From NCBI RefSeq assembly GCF_025264645.1, contig NZ_CP073696.1, positions 1 through 64,000 of the forward strand: 64,000 nt of DNA, given 5' to 3'. How positions within the stretch are numbered: the first letter of the stretch is position 1; every line of letters starts with the position of its first letter. The notes under the pieces were generated by a model. It was not told where the DNA came from, made no database searches, and was given only the letters and a program-made list of their open reading frames with translations. Both the position numbers and the translations under genes were made by a program. The stretch comes from Edaphobacter lichenicola. Lineage in GTDB: Bacteria > Acidobacteriota > Terriglobia > Terriglobales > Acidobacteriaceae. Shown piece after piece: positions 1-8,475 of this stretch.

Positions 1-2
1 AG

Positions 3-536
3 CAAACTCGAGCGCGCGCGAAGGCTGTGAACTTTGGCATCGTCTACGGGATTAGCCCGTTTGGTTTGGCGGCGCAGCTCAACATTGATCAGAAGACTGC
101 GAAGACTTATATCGAGACTTACTTCGATCGGTACAAGGGAGTTCAGCGCTTCATCGAGGAGACGCTTGAGACTGTGCGCCGCGATCAGTCTGTGAAGACG
201 CACTTCGGTCGCATCCGGCCGATTCCTGACATTCAGTCTCGCAATCCCAACATGCGTGGGTTTGCGGAGCGCACCGCGGTCAATACACCGCTGCAAGGTA
301 CGGCGGCTGACTTAATCAAGCTCGCTATGCTCAAGATCGATCTGCAAATTCGAGAAAAAAAGCTGAAGTCGCGAATGACGTTGCAGGTACATGACGAACT
401 GCTATTCGATGTTGTGCCTGAAGAGGTGGAAGAGCTCGAGCAACTCGTCAAACACGAGATGGAACATGTTGCAGAGTTTTCTATACCTATCGTTGCAGAG
501 GTGGGTTCTGGGCAAAACTGGCGGGATATCAAGTAA
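3..536 (+). CDS. polA: DNA polymerase I, C-terminal part (runs off the left edge)
   Basis: Only the last 177 residues lie in the window; the frame is open from base 3 and the true start is upstream. The visible part is the fingers/palm of the family A polymerase domain. It begins with the O-helix (AKAVNFGIVYGIS), which binds the incoming dNTP, continues with TPLQGTAADLIKLAM, and has motif C QVHDELLFDV carrying a catalytic aspartate near the end. The protein ends shortly after this, as full-length PolA does, so the 3' end is complete. Its role is gap filling in repair and Okazaki-fragment processing. The upstream 5'-nuclease and 3'-5' exonuclease domains cannot be judged from here. The GTG at 27 is an internal valine codon, not a start. 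Confidence 0.97.
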   Translation, partial: QTRARAKAVNFGIVYGISPFGLAAQLNIDQKTAKTYIETYFDRYKGVQRFIEETLETVRRDQSVKTHFGRIRPIPDIQSRNPNMRGFAERTAVNTPLQGTAADLIKLAMLKIDLQIREKKLKSRMTLQVHDELLFDVVPEEVEELEQLVKHEMEHVAEFSIPIVAEVGSGQNWRDIK

Positions 537-639
537 TGGGATTGCGCGAAGTCAAAATTTCAGTTCAAGATAGTGCTCGCGGGTAGGAAAATTCAGGGCG
601 AGTTTTCCTACCTTGTTGGCAGTAGCATGAGTACAAGCT

Positions 640-2970
640 ATGACTGACGCAAGTGTTCTCTCTCCCCAGATTTTGCTGCACATCGCCCAAACTCTCAACC
701 TTCCGATGCATGGTCTGGTAGCGGTGATAACGCTGCTGGATGAGGGGGGCACTGTGCCCTTTATTGCGCGGTATCGCAAGGAGGCTACGGGCAATCTTGA
801 TGAGGTCCAGATTCGCGATATTGAGGAGAAGGTCGCTTACTTTCGTGATCTGGCTGCGCGACGGGCTACGATTCTGGCCTCGATTGCAGAGCAGGGCAAG
901 CTGAGCGATGAGTTGAAGGCGCGGATCGAGGCGACTCTTGATAAGAGTGAGCTGGAGGATCTGTATCTGCCGTATCGTCCGAAGCGAAGGACGAAGGCAA
1001 CGATTGCGCGGGAGAAGGGGTTGGAGCCGCTTGCGCTTTATCTGTGGGAGCAGAAGGTTGCGGATGAGCCGCTGAGCGTGATGGCTCCGCGGTTTGTGGA
1101 TGCGGAGAAGGGTGTTGCCTCGGTTGAGGAGGCGCTTGAAGGAGCGAGGCATATCGTTGCGGAGATGATTAGCGAGAGTGCCGATCTGCGGAAGGCTGCG
1201 CGTGCGCTGATGTTCGAGGAGGGTGTTGTGGTAAGCCGCAAGACGATGGATGCGGTGGATGAGCAGGAGAAGTTCAAGATGTACTACGAGTATCGCGAAC
1301 CGGTGAAGACGATTCCGTCGCACCGGATGTTGGCGATTCGTCGGGGTGAGAGCGAGAACGTACTTTACTTTTTGATTGAGTTGGAGCCGCTGCGTGCGAC
1401 TGGCGTGTTGCGGCGTGGGGTTTTGCGGGAGCAGGGGGACTGGACGCCGCAGTTGGAGTTGGCGATTGAGGATTGCTGGTCGCGGTTGCTGAACTCGTCG
1501 ATACAGGGGGAGCTGCGGCTGGAGTTGAAGAAGCGGTCGGATCTGGATGCGATCCAGGTGTTCCGGGATAACCTGCATCATCTGTTGCTGGCGCCGCCGG
1601 CGGGGCCGATTTCGGTGTTGGGGATCGATCCGGGGCAGAGGACCGGGTGCAAGGTTGCGGTGGTGGATGAGACGGGGAAGTTCCTCGCGAATGATGTGCT
1701 GTATCTGCATACGTCGAAGGGCGCGGCGGAGGCGGCGGGGAAGACGCTTGAGGCGCTGGTGGTGAAGCACCAGGTGCGGGCGATTGCGATTGGAAATGGG
1801 ACGGCTTCGCGGGAGACGGATGCGTTTGTGCGGGAGTTCCTGCGGGAGCGCGGGCTGGAAAATATCTTCTCGGTGACGGTGAGTGAGTCGGGAGCGAGTA
1901 TTTATTCGGCTTCGGATGTGGCGAGGCAGGAGTTTCCGGATCTGGATCTGACTGTGCGGGGAGCGATCTCGATTGCGCGGAGGTTGCAGGATCCGTTGTC
2001 GGAGCTGGTGAAGGTGGATCCGAAGTCGATTGGTGTTGGGCAGTATCAGCATGATGTGGATCAGAGGCAGTTGCAGCAGTCGCTGGAGACGGTGATTGAG
2101 AGCTGCGTGAATCGTGTTGGGGTTGACCTGAATACTTCGTCGTGGACGCTGCTGCGTTATGTTTCTGGTGTGACGGAGCGGACGGCGCTGAATATTGTGA
2201 GCTATCGGAATGAGCATGGGCGGTTTCGGTCGCGGACTCAGTTGATGAAGGTTCCGGGGATCGGGGCGAAGACGTTTGAGCAGGCTGCGGGATTTCTAAG
2301 GATTCGGGATGGAGAGAATCCGCTGGATATGACGGCGGTGCATCCGGAGTCGTATGCGGTGGTGGAGCAGATTGCTGCGTCGTTGAAGGCTCCGGTTGAG
2401 GAGTTGATCAAGAGTCCGGGGTTGCTGGAGAAGGTGGATAAGAGCGCGGTTTCGGCGGGGAGTTTTACGCTGAACGATATTTTGGAGGAGCTGAAGAAGC
2501 CGGGGCGGGATCCGAGGGATAAGTTTGTTGCGCCGAGTTTTAATGAGAGTGTGCGGGAGCTGGCGGATGTGATGCCGGATATGGTGCTCGAGGGCGTGGT
2601 GACGAATGTGACGAAGTTTGGCGCGTTCGTCGACATTGGGGTGCACCAAGATGGGTTGGTGCATATCAGCGAGCTGTCGGTGAAGTTCATCAAGGATCCG
2701 TCTGAGGCGGTGAAGGCGGGGCAGATTGTGAAGGTGAAGGTGCTCTCTGCGGATGCGAAGACGAAGCGGATTGCGCTTTCGATCAAGGCACTGCATGAGG
2801 CGGGGCCGCGTGGGGCTCGGCAGGGAGGTGCGGATTTGCCTGCTGCGGCGAAGGTTTCCCCACGGCCTGCTTCGATACAGGTAAAGGCGTCGATACCTGT
2901 TGCGGTGAAGGCTCCCGTCTCCCTGGATGACAAGCTGGCGATGCTGTCTTCCAAGTGGAAGGGACGATAG
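640..2970 (+). CDS. tex: Tex-family S1 RNA-binding transcription accessory protein
   Basis: 776 residues, the usual Tex length. The N-terminal helical region carries VPFIARYRKEATGNLDE near residues 40-55, a Tex signature. The YqgF/RNase H-like core begins around residue 330 with SVLGIDPGQRTGCKVA, followed by helix-hairpin-helix repeats (LMKVPGIGAKTFEQAAGF). A C-terminal S1 domain (about residues 645-715) includes GVVTNVTKFGAFVDIG and DGLVHISEL. A basic, low-complexity tail of about 50 residues follows. Tex binds nucleic acids and is linked to transcription and ribosome-related RNA handling; its exact task here cannot be read from sequence. It lies about 100 bp after polA on the same strand, and a strong terminator follows at 3121. 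No clear Shine-Dalgarno is visible before the ATG. Confidence 0.96.
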   Translation: MTDASVLSPQILLHIAQTLNLPMHGLVAVITLLDEGGTVPFIARYRKEATGNLDEVQIRDIEEKVAYFRDLAARRATILASIAEQGKLSDELKARIEATLDKSELEDLYLPYRPKRRTKATIAREKGLEPLALYLWEQKVADEPLSVMAPRFVDAEKGVASVEEALEGARHIVAEMISESADLRKAARALMFEEGVVVSRKTMDAVDEQEKFKMYYEYREPVKTIPSHRMLAIRRGESENVLYFLIELEPLRATGVLRRGVLREQGDWTPQLELAIEDCWSRLLNSSIQGELRLELKKRSDLDAIQVFRDNLHHLLLAPPAGPISVLGIDPGQRTGCKVAVVDETGKFLANDVLYLHTSKGAAEAAGKTLEALVVKHQVRAIAIGNGTASRETDAFVREFLRERGLENIFSVTVSESGASIYSASDVARQEFPDLDLTVRGAISIARRLQDPLSELVKVDPKSIGVGQYQHDVDQRQLQQSLETVIESCVNRVGVDLNTSSWTLLRYVSGVTERTALNIVSYRNEHGRFRSRTQLMKVPGIGAKTFEQAAGFLRIRDGENPLDMTAVHPESYAVVEQIAASLKAPVEELIKSPGLLEKVDKSAVSAGSFTLNDILEELKKPGRDPRDKFVAPSFNESVRELADVMPDMVLEGVVTNVTKFGAFVDIGVHQDGLVHISELSVKFIKDPSEAVKAGQIVKVKVLSADAKTKRIALSIKALHEAGPRGARQGGADLPAAAKVSPRPASIQVKASIPVAVKAPVSLDDKLAMLSSKWKGR

Positions 2971-3000
2971 TCAGGGGGCACCCCCCCGGGGTGGTATTGG

Positions 3001-3120
3001 TTAACTTTCTTATTTGCAATGATTTATAGATTTGGCTCCTTGCAAAAATAAGTTAATAAAGGGGTTACAGGCAAATATGTCATTCCAAACGGGTTGCTCC
3101 GATTTTCTGATTTAAATAGG
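3001..3120 (+). other. AT-rich intergenic element with three degenerate ~29-nt units
   Basis: This is noncoding, AT-rich DNA in a GC-rich genome. Three imperfect units begin near 3014, 3040 and 3070. Each starts with (T/G)GCAA followed by an AT-rich stretch, and the second and third run into a G-rich GGGTT block. The segment ends directly at the perfect terminator hairpin at 3121. It could be a small RNA gene or the 3' UTR of tex. No promoter was identified with confidence, so the type is left open. Confidence 0.4.
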
Positions 3121-3152
3121 GAAGCCCCGCTCTTTTGCGGGGCTTCTTTTTT
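3121..3152 (+). terminator. Rho-independent terminator
   Basis: A perfect 10-bp stem (GAAGCCCCGC / GCGGGGCTTC) closes a 6-nt TCTTTT loop and is followed by six T residues. It would end transcripts from tex or from a small RNA in the AT-rich segment just before it. Confidence 0.92.
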
Positions 3153-3311
3153 GACTCTGTTTCTAGTTTAGCGGATTGAGTGGAACTTATACGCCACGTG
3201 AATCTCCTTTGTTGGCGCGGGTTTTGGAGGTTTTGGGGCTTGACAATGCGTTTTGCGGGGAATTTAAGAGGAATTTGAGGAGCGGGATTCTATTGAAAGT
3301 CGAAGTTAACA

Positions 3312-3405
3312 GCAGATTCCTCCGCCTTGCTGCGGAATGACAACAAAAGAACAGGCAACGACAATGGCAACCGCAATGGCAACTGCAACTGCAGCGGTGC
3401 GCTAG
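3312..3405. repeat. Dispersed repeat, GCAGATTCCTCCGC family, copy 1
   Basis: The core GCAGATTCCTCCGC ... TGCGGAATGACAACAAAAG is followed by an imperfect CAACxxCAA-rich tail. The same core occurs at 15887. Both copies sit directly 3' of a minus-strand gene (the AI-2E-type gene here, tilS there). TCCGC and GCGGA can pair into a small hairpin. Confidence 0.75.
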
Positions 3406-4448
3406 GGCTGTATTGCGATTTGGATGGTGCGCGCGCGCCAGATGTCGAGGAGGGCGGTGGCGATGGTGAAGAGAACGGGGCCGAGGATGATGCCGATGGG
3501 GCCGAAGACGGCGATGCCTCCCAGGATGGAGAGCAGGATGGTTGCGGTGTGGGCGCGCAGGTGTCCGCCGATGAGGATCGGATAGAGGATGTTGTCGATG
3601 GTGCTGACGATGAGGCCACCCCAGATGGCGAGGAGCGCGGCCTTACCCCAGTGGCCGTTGAGGCCGAGGTAGATGGCGATGGGTCCCCAGACGAGGAAGG
3701 CACCGAAGGCTGGGATCATGGCGAAGGCCATCAGCGTGAAGGCCCAGAGAATGACACCGGGAACTCCGAGGGCCCAGAAGGCAAGGCCGGCGAGGAGGCC
3801 CTGAACAGCGGCGATGGTGAGTCGGCCGAGGGCGGTTGCGAGGATGGTGTCGCCGACACGTTCAAGGAGCTCGTGGGTTTCGTGTTCGCGCATGGGAAGA
3901 AGAGTGTGCAGCGAGGTGATGGCGAGGGCGCGGTCGCGAAAGAGGAAGAAGAGCAGAAAGAGCATGACGACGAGCTGGGTGATGAGGCGGATGGAGTCGC
4001 CGAGGAGAGAGCTGAGTTTTCCAGCGAGGAAGCCGCCGGTGGTGCGGGCTGCGTTGTTGACGTCGATGGAGTCCGTGAAGGCTTCGAGGCGCGAGGCTAG
4101 AGCAGGGCGGTTGGCGATGAAGTCGGTGATGGGGTTTTGGCTGGCGTTACTGCGGAGGGCGGTGATTGCTTTGAGGGTTTGCCCGCCAAGATCATGCGCG
4201 AGGAGGAAGATGGGGACGATGACGGCGAGGATGACGAGGACCAGCGCGACCGCTGCGCAGGTGGAGCGGTGTTTGATCTTCGTGGCGAGCCAGTCGTAGG
4301 GCCGCTGGGTGACTACGGCCAGGACGATGGCTCCTACGATGGCGGTGAAGAAGGGTTGCAGGACGAGAGCACAGAGGACCAATACGCCGAGGGTGAGGAG
4401 GAAGAGAGTGATCTGCCTCCAGGGTATTTCTTCTCGGCTTGTGGTCAT
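3402..4448 (-). CDS. AI-2E family transporter (PerM/YhhT-like membrane protein)
   Basis: 348 residues, typical of the AI-2E/PerM permease family. There are about seven or eight hydrophobic segments: two or three at the N-terminus (residues ~14-30, 33-50, 65-85), a long soluble middle section (~95-150), and a cluster of C-terminal helices (~150-340) with FGAFLVWGPIAIYLGL and GIAVFGPIGIILGPVLF. The GPIGIILGPVL segment is characteristic of the family. Members export small molecules or act as Na+/H+ antiporters; autoinducer-2 export is proven only for a few, so the substrate is unknown. It stands alone, and the stop codon abuts the repeat at 3312. Confidence 0.9.
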   Translation of the reverse strand: MTTSREEIPWRQITLFLLTLGVLVLCALVLQPFFTAIVGAIVLAVVTQRPYDWLATKIKHRSTCAAVALVLVILAVIVPIFLLAHDLGGQTLKAITALRSNASQNPITDFIANRPALASRLEAFTDSIDVNNAARTTGGFLAGKLSSLLGDSIRLITQLVVMLFLLFFLFRDRALAITSLHTLLPMREHETHELLERVGDTILATALGRLTIAAVQGLLAGLAFWALGVPGVILWAFTLMAFAMIPAFGAFLVWGPIAIYLGLNGHWGKAALLAIWGGLIVSTIDNILYPILIGGHLRAHTATILLSILGGIAVFGPIGIILGPVLFTIATALLDIWRARTIQIAIQP

Positions 4449-4688
4449 GCGGTTGGCTCCATGGTGCGATTTTGTTTTATTGGGTGGAGCAAGAAGTTGC
4501 CGTGAGTATCTTTTCCGCTTATCGAACGTTACGTGGTGTATCGGTCGGCGGAGTTTTCATTCTAAGTGGTTGCGGCGGCGTTCCTCCAGGTAAAAGCATA
4601 TTTGGTGTTTTATGGGCGTTGCGTTGTGATTTGGGATTGGGCGGCGGCGGGTTGGGCTTTTGGCATCGTGCGAGCTTCGAGGAGAGCG

Positions 4689-4746
4689 GTCGAGCTTTGC
4701 TCGATAACCCACCCTTTGCGGTGAGACTGCAAAGGATGGGCCACCC
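4689..4746. repeat. Double-hairpin repeat, copy 1 (variant stems)
   Basis: Two adjacent hairpins: CGAGC-TTT-GCTCG at 4691-4703, then CCCACCCTTTGC / GCAAAGGATGGG at 4708-4740, followed by CCACCC. The layout matches the elements at 7407, 8369 and 8953, but both stems differ in sequence and still pair. The rest of the gap 4449-4894 shows no convincing gene. Confidence 0.7.
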
Positions 4747-4894
4747 GGCTGTAGTGGATTGGCACCCGATTGTAATGGATAGATCTCCGGATCATGCGGA
4801 ATTGATGCGGTGGTTCTAGAATCGATTCCGCGAGTCTCTCGATCGATTTGATGGACCACAATTTGACACGTCGAAGATGCGAGGAGGAGTTGAT

Positions 4895-5938
4895 ATGAGC
4901 AAGAGAGTGGTGTTGTGTGCGGATGGGACCTGGAACACGGCGCATGGCGTGGATGCTGTGGTGAATGACACGAATGTGCGTAAGATGTTTTGCGCGTTGT
5001 CGGATACGCCGGACCAGTTGCGGTACTACGATAGCGGCGTGGGAACGGACGGCACACCGATCGACCATCTTACCGGTGGCGCGATGGGGCAGGGGTTGTT
5101 CCAGAAGATTCAGGACAACTATGAGTACCTGGCGTATGTATGGGACCCGGGTGACGATATCTACCTGTTTGGGTTTAGCCGCGGGGCGTATACGGCGCGA
5201 AGCCTGGGTGGAATGATTGCGCACTTTGGAGTGCCGACGAAGAACTTCGATAACGACATGGTGAGGAAGATCTTTGCGGCGTATCGGCAGACGGATGCGG
5301 CGCAGCGAGCGACGATGACGGCGGCGCTGAAGGCTCAGTATGGGCTGGCGGATGTGTCGGTGAAGATGATCGGGGTTTGGGATACGGTGGGGTCGCTGGG
5401 GATTCCGGGGTTGCTGTTCAGCTTGTTTGACCAGAAGCAGTATGGGTTTCTGGACACGACGTTGCATGCGGGAGTGCAGAAGGCTTATCACGCGATCTGC
5501 ATCGATGAACGGCGGGCACAGTTTATGCCGACGCTGTGGAGCAATGACGATGGCAGCCCGCGCGCGAATGACGATCAGGTGACGCAGGTGTGGTTTCCTG
5601 GGGTGCACTGCGATGTGGGTGGAAGCTATGTGGAGTCGCAGCTGTCGGATATTACGATGCGATGGATGATGAAGAACGCGATGGCGTGCGGGCTGACGTT
5701 CGGTGACGCGGCGATGAAACAGTATCTTGCGCCGGCGGTGGTGGATCCGCTGGGACAGCCGCATGATGAGTGGAAGGTGATTCCGTGGGGGCTGCCGAAG
5801 CATAGGACGATTCCTGCGAATGCGGTGATGGCGAATACGGTGCAGGTGCGGTTGACGAAGATGGCTGAGTACGCGCCGGAGAATTTGAATTTGAAGGGGC
5901 GCATGCTGCAGGGGTATGGAGTGGTTGATGTGCTTTGA
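4895..5938 (+). CDS. DUF2235 domain protein, predicted alpha/beta hydrolase
   Basis: 347 residues. The start at 4895 is chosen because GAGGAGG lies 7 nt upstream; an in-frame ATG at 4877 lies before this ribosome binding site. The DUF2235 signatures are present: CADGTWN at the N-terminus, GFSRGAYTAR as the nucleophile elbow (GxSRGA) near residue 95, a downstream GVWDTVGSLG, and FPGVHCDVGGSY with the likely catalytic aspartate/histidine region. The family includes the type VI secretion phospholipases (Tle1), but it is also widespread as lone cytoplasmic hydrolases. No VgrG, PAAR or immunity gene is nearby and no signal peptide is seen. A lipase/esterase role is inferred from the fold only. Confidence 0.9.
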   Translation: MSKRVVLCADGTWNTAHGVDAVVNDTNVRKMFCALSDTPDQLRYYDSGVGTDGTPIDHLTGGAMGQGLFQKIQDNYEYLAYVWDPGDDIYLFGFSRGAYTARSLGGMIAHFGVPTKNFDNDMVRKIFAAYRQTDAAQRATMTAALKAQYGLADVSVKMIGVWDTVGSLGIPGLLFSLFDQKQYGFLDTTLHAGVQKAYHAICIDERRAQFMPTLWSNDDGSPRANDDQVTQVWFPGVHCDVGGSYVESQLSDITMRWMMKNAMACGLTFGDAAMKQYLAPAVVDPLGQPHDEWKVIPWGLPKHRTIPANAVMANTVQVRLTKMAEYAPENLNLKGRMLQGYGVVDVL

Positions 5939-5971
5939 TGTTGTGCTTCGACGTAGAGCTGCGAAGCTCTG

Positions 5972-6871
5972 TCAGTGTTTTTTCAGGGCTTCGAGTTCGT
6001 CGAGGGTGCGGGGCCAGTCTTTGCCGAGGAGGCGGGAGAGGCTGCGGTCGGCAAGGACCTTGCCGCCGGTCTGGCATTGAGCGCAGTAGTTGGTCTCGTT
6101 GTCGGCGTAGCGGATGCGTTGGATGGGTTGGCCGCAAGTGGGGCATGGCTGTAGGTAGCGGCCGTGGACGGCCATATCCTTGCGGAAGGCTGTGACTTTT
6201 TCGGGGAAGGCTTCGGCGGCTTCAGCGTTGAGGCGGGATATCCAGAGATTGAGGGTGTCGCGGGTGGCCGTGTGGAGGCGCTGCCATTGCTCGTCGGTGA
6301 GTTTGTGGGTTTGGAGAATGGGTGAGAGTTGAGCGGCGTGGAGGATCTCGTCGGAGTAGGCGTTGCCGATGCCGGAGAGGATGCGCGGGTCGGTGAGGGC
6401 GCGCTTGAGGGTGCGGTTTTCGGCGGTGAGGGCGGTGCGGAAGTCTGCGAGGTCGGTGGTGAGGACTTCGATGCCGCCGGGGTTGATCTCTTTGGCGGCG
6501 GCTTCGTTGGCGAAGAGGTGGAGGGAGGCGCGGCGCTTGGAGCCTGCTTCGGTGAGGACGAGAGAGCCGTTGGGGAAGTCGAAGGCGGCGAGGTTGTTGC
6601 GGCCGCCGAGTTTTGCGCCGAGAGGGCGCCAGTGGAGGCGGCCGGCGATCATGAGATGAAGGACGAGCCAGAGGCCGTTGTCGAATTCGAAGACGATGCG
6701 CTTGCCGATGCGGTGGAGGGCGCGGATGGTGCGGCCTTCGGTCTCTTCAATGCTGGGCTGGACGGTGCGGAGGAGGAATGGGCTGGCTATGCGGAGTTGG
6801 GTTAAGGATTGGCCTACTATGCGTGGCTCCAGAGCGGACAGGTAGGCCGTGATGTCGGGGAGTTCCGGCAT
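5972..6871 (-). CDS. Fpg/Nei-family DNA glycosylase
   Basis: 299 residues. MPELPD gives the catalytic N-terminal proline and following glutamate of the Fpg/Nei family. The H2TH region is visible as [16 protein letters not shown], and a C-terminal zinc finger is formed by CPTCG ... YCAQC (C-x2-C-x16-C-x2-C). The enzyme removes oxidised bases and nicks AP sites. One difference from E. coli MutM: the zinc-finger arginine (RATFYC) is replaced, the local sequence being NETNYC. I believe this is a recognised sub-branch of the family, so substrate range may differ from 8-oxoguanine. The start is fixed by the proline-after-Met requirement. Confidence 0.93.
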   Translation of the reverse strand: MPELPDITAYLSALEPRIVGQSLTQLRIASPFLLRTVQPSIEETEGRTIRALHRIGKRIVFEFDNGLWLVLHLMIAGRLHWRPLGAKLGGRNNLAAFDFPNGSLVLTEAGSKRRASLHLFANEAAAKEINPGGIEVLTTDLADFRTALTAENRTLKRALTDPRILSGIGNAYSDEILHAAQLSPILQTHKLTDEQWQRLHTATRDTLNLWISRLNAEAAEAFPEKVTAFRKDMAVHGRYLQPCPTCGQPIQRIRYADNETNYCAQCQTGGKVLADRSLSRLLGKDWPRTLDELEALKKH

Positions 6872-6939
6872 TGGTTAGAGATGATATATGTTCGCCGATG
6901 GGGATTGGGCATAAGATTCTTCCTCTAAGGAGAACGCTC

Positions 6940-7407
6940 ATGATACGTCGATTGTTTCTGTCGAGGCTTGCGCAGTTCGCGGCTGCGCCGCTTGTGGTGG
7001 CGGGTGGTTCTGTTCTGGATGCTCAAGGGCAGGCGGTGCACAAGTCGCTGAAGATCATGATGAAGAGCGCGTGGGGCTCGGATGATCCGACCAAGGCAGC
7101 GTTTCCTTTTCTGCATGGGCTGGCGCTTGCGGAGGCCGGGCATGAGGTGCAGTTTTTCCTGCTGGGAGAGGCGGTTGGACTGATGCGGAAGACGCTGGCT
7201 AATGCAGTGACGCCGGTGGGATGGCCTCCGGTGGGGGAGACGCTGGATAAGCTCGCTGCGAGGCATATTTCGATCTACGCTTGCGGCACGTGCTCTCGTG
7301 CGCGGGGCGTGACAGAGGCGGACTTGAGCAACTATGGGGCGAAGTTTGGTAACCCGACGATATTCGTTTCGTTGGTGGAATGGGCTGATCGGGTGATCAC
7401 TGAGTAG
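6940..7407 (+). CDS. Secreted DsrE-family protein, copy 1
   Basis: 155 residues. ATG 6940 follows AAGGAGA at 6927 and is preferred over an upstream GTG at 6871. An N-terminal basic/hydrophobic signal segment (residues 1-30, ending near DAQGQA) is followed by a DsrE/TusD-like alpha/beta domain with KIMMKSAWGSDDPTKA and a cysteine pair in YACGTCSRARG near the C-terminus. DsrE-like proteins carry persulfide sulfur in relays. A second copy at 8476 is about 94% identical over the mature part, and an mercaptopyruvate sulfurtransferase lies between them, supporting a link to sulfur transfer. The signal peptide would place it in the periplasm, unlike the predicted cytoplasmic sulfurtransferase. Confidence 0.85.
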   Translation: MIRRLFLSRLAQFAAAPLVVAGGSVLDAQGQAVHKSLKIMMKSAWGSDDPTKAAFPFLHGLALAEAGHEVQFFLLGEAVGLMRKTLANAVTPVGWPPVGETLDKLAARHISIYACGTCSRARGVTEADLSNYGAKFGNPTIFVSLVEWADRVITE

Positions 7408-7457
7408 GTCGTGCTTCGCACGATGCCCACATCTCAGAATCGAGATATGGGGCACCC
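7407..7457. repeat. Double-hairpin repeat, copy 2
   Basis: It starts at the stop codon of the first DsrE gene. Hairpin one is CGTGC-TTC-GCACG; hairpin two is CCACATCTC ... GAGATATGG, ending in GGCACCC. It may act as a 3' end or attenuator structure. Confidence 0.75.
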
Positions 7458-7481
7458 AGTTTTTAGGACGCTCAAGCTGGG

Positions 7482-8321
7482 CTAGCTGGTTTTTTCGATG
7501 ACGGAGTCGGGGTGTTGGGCGTATTCGGCCCAGGAGCCGTCGTAGAGGGTTACGTCTTTTGCGCCGGCGATCTCCAGGCTCAGGGCGATGACTGCGGCGG
7601 TGACGCCGGAGCCGCAGGTGGTGGTGATTGGCTGGGCGAGATCGACGTTTTTGGTGGCGAAGTATTCGCGGAGTTTGTCGGCTGGTTTGAGGCGGCCGTC
7701 TTCGGCGAGTTCGGTGAAGGGGATGTTGGTGGCGCCGGGCATGTGGCCGGAGCTCAGGCCGGGACGAGGCTCGGGTGCGGTGCCGTTGAAGCGGGGGGCG
7801 GAGCGGGCGTCGAGGATCTGCTGGTGCTGGGCAAGGCGATCTTTGAGTTGGGCGAGATCGGCTACGGCGTTGCGGTTGAGTTTGGCGTGGAAGCTGGCGA
7901 GGGCGCGGTGGACGGGGCCGGATTCGGTAGGGAGGTTGGAGTCGGTCCAGGCGCGGAGGCCGCCGTCGAGGATGTAGACGTTTTGGGCGCCGAAGGTGCG
8001 GAGCATCCACCAGGCTCGGGGGGCGGAGAAGACGCCTTGCTGCTCGTAGATGACGATGGTGCTGGTGTCGGAGACGCCGAGGGCGGACATGCTGTGGGAG
8101 AAGGCTTCGGGCGTGGGGAGCATGTGGGGGAGGGTGGTGGCGTGGTCGGAAAGGTCTTCGATGTCGAAGAAGATGGCGCCGGGGATGTGCTGGGCGAGGT
8201 AGCGGGCCTGGGTGTCGATGGGGGGCGTGACGCCTACTGGCGGGAGGGTGGCGTCGAGGATGATGATGTTGGGATCCTGCAGGCGGGCGGCCAGCCATGC
8301 TGGGGTGACTAGGGGGTTCAT
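7482..8321 (-). CDS. sseA: 3-mercaptopyruvate / thiosulfate sulfurtransferase (tandem rhodanese)
   Basis: 279 residues with two rhodanese domains. The N-terminal domain is inactive: around YILDGGLRAW there is no catalytic cysteine. The C-terminal domain has the active-site loop CGSGVTA at about residue 236. CG(S/T)GVTA is typical of mercaptopyruvate sulfurtransferases rather than thiosulfate rhodaneses (CRKGVTA). The reaction transfers the sulfane sulfur of 3-mercaptopyruvate to thiols or cyanide. No signal peptide is seen, so it is probably cytoplasmic. It is transcribed against the two flanking secreted DsrE genes. Confidence 0.93.
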   Translation of the reverse strand: MNPLVTPAWLAARLQDPNIIILDATLPPVGVTPPIDTQARYLAQHIPGAIFFDIEDLSDHATTLPHMLPTPEAFSHSMSALGVSDTSTIVIYEQQGVFSAPRAWWMLRTFGAQNVYILDGGLRAWTDSNLPTESGPVHRALASFHAKLNRNAVADLAQLKDRLAQHQQILDARSAPRFNGTAPEPRPGLSSGHMPGATNIPFTELAEDGRLKPADKLREYFATKNVDLAQPITTTCGSGVTAAVIALSLEIAGAKDVTLYDGSWAEYAQHPDSVIEKTS

Positions 8322-8368
8322 GTGAATAGATTACTGCTTGGGTGACTGAGAGAGTCTGGAGGAAGGGC

Positions 8369-8420
8369 AGTCGTGCTTTGGACGATGTCCCTTAGCTTCA
8401 GAATCGAGATATGGGGCACA
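8369..8420. repeat. Double-hairpin repeat, copy 3
   Basis: It shares GTCGTGCTT at its left and AGAATCGAGATATGGGGCAC at its right with copy 2, with degenerate stems. It lies upstream of the second DsrE gene and upstream of sseA (divergent). Confidence 0.65.
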
Positions 8421-8475
8421 TGCTAATGCTGTCGATGAGGATTAGGCATAAGATTCTCGGTCAAAGGAGAAACTC

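Noticed and set aside
565..2217. 550-codon minus-strand open frame opposite tex
   Set aside because: Arg/Pro/His-rich translation with no motif; it mirrors the strongly biased codons of tex.
3312..3405. CRISPR-like array from the CAAC-rich repeats (also 15887-16002)
   Set aside because: Units are irregular, there are no constant-length spacers, and no cas genes are in the window.
4895..5938. Type VI secretion phospholipase effector (Tle1)
   Set aside because: The DUF2235 domain fits, but there is no VgrG, PAAR, adaptor or immunity gene nearby, so only a general hydrolase call is made.
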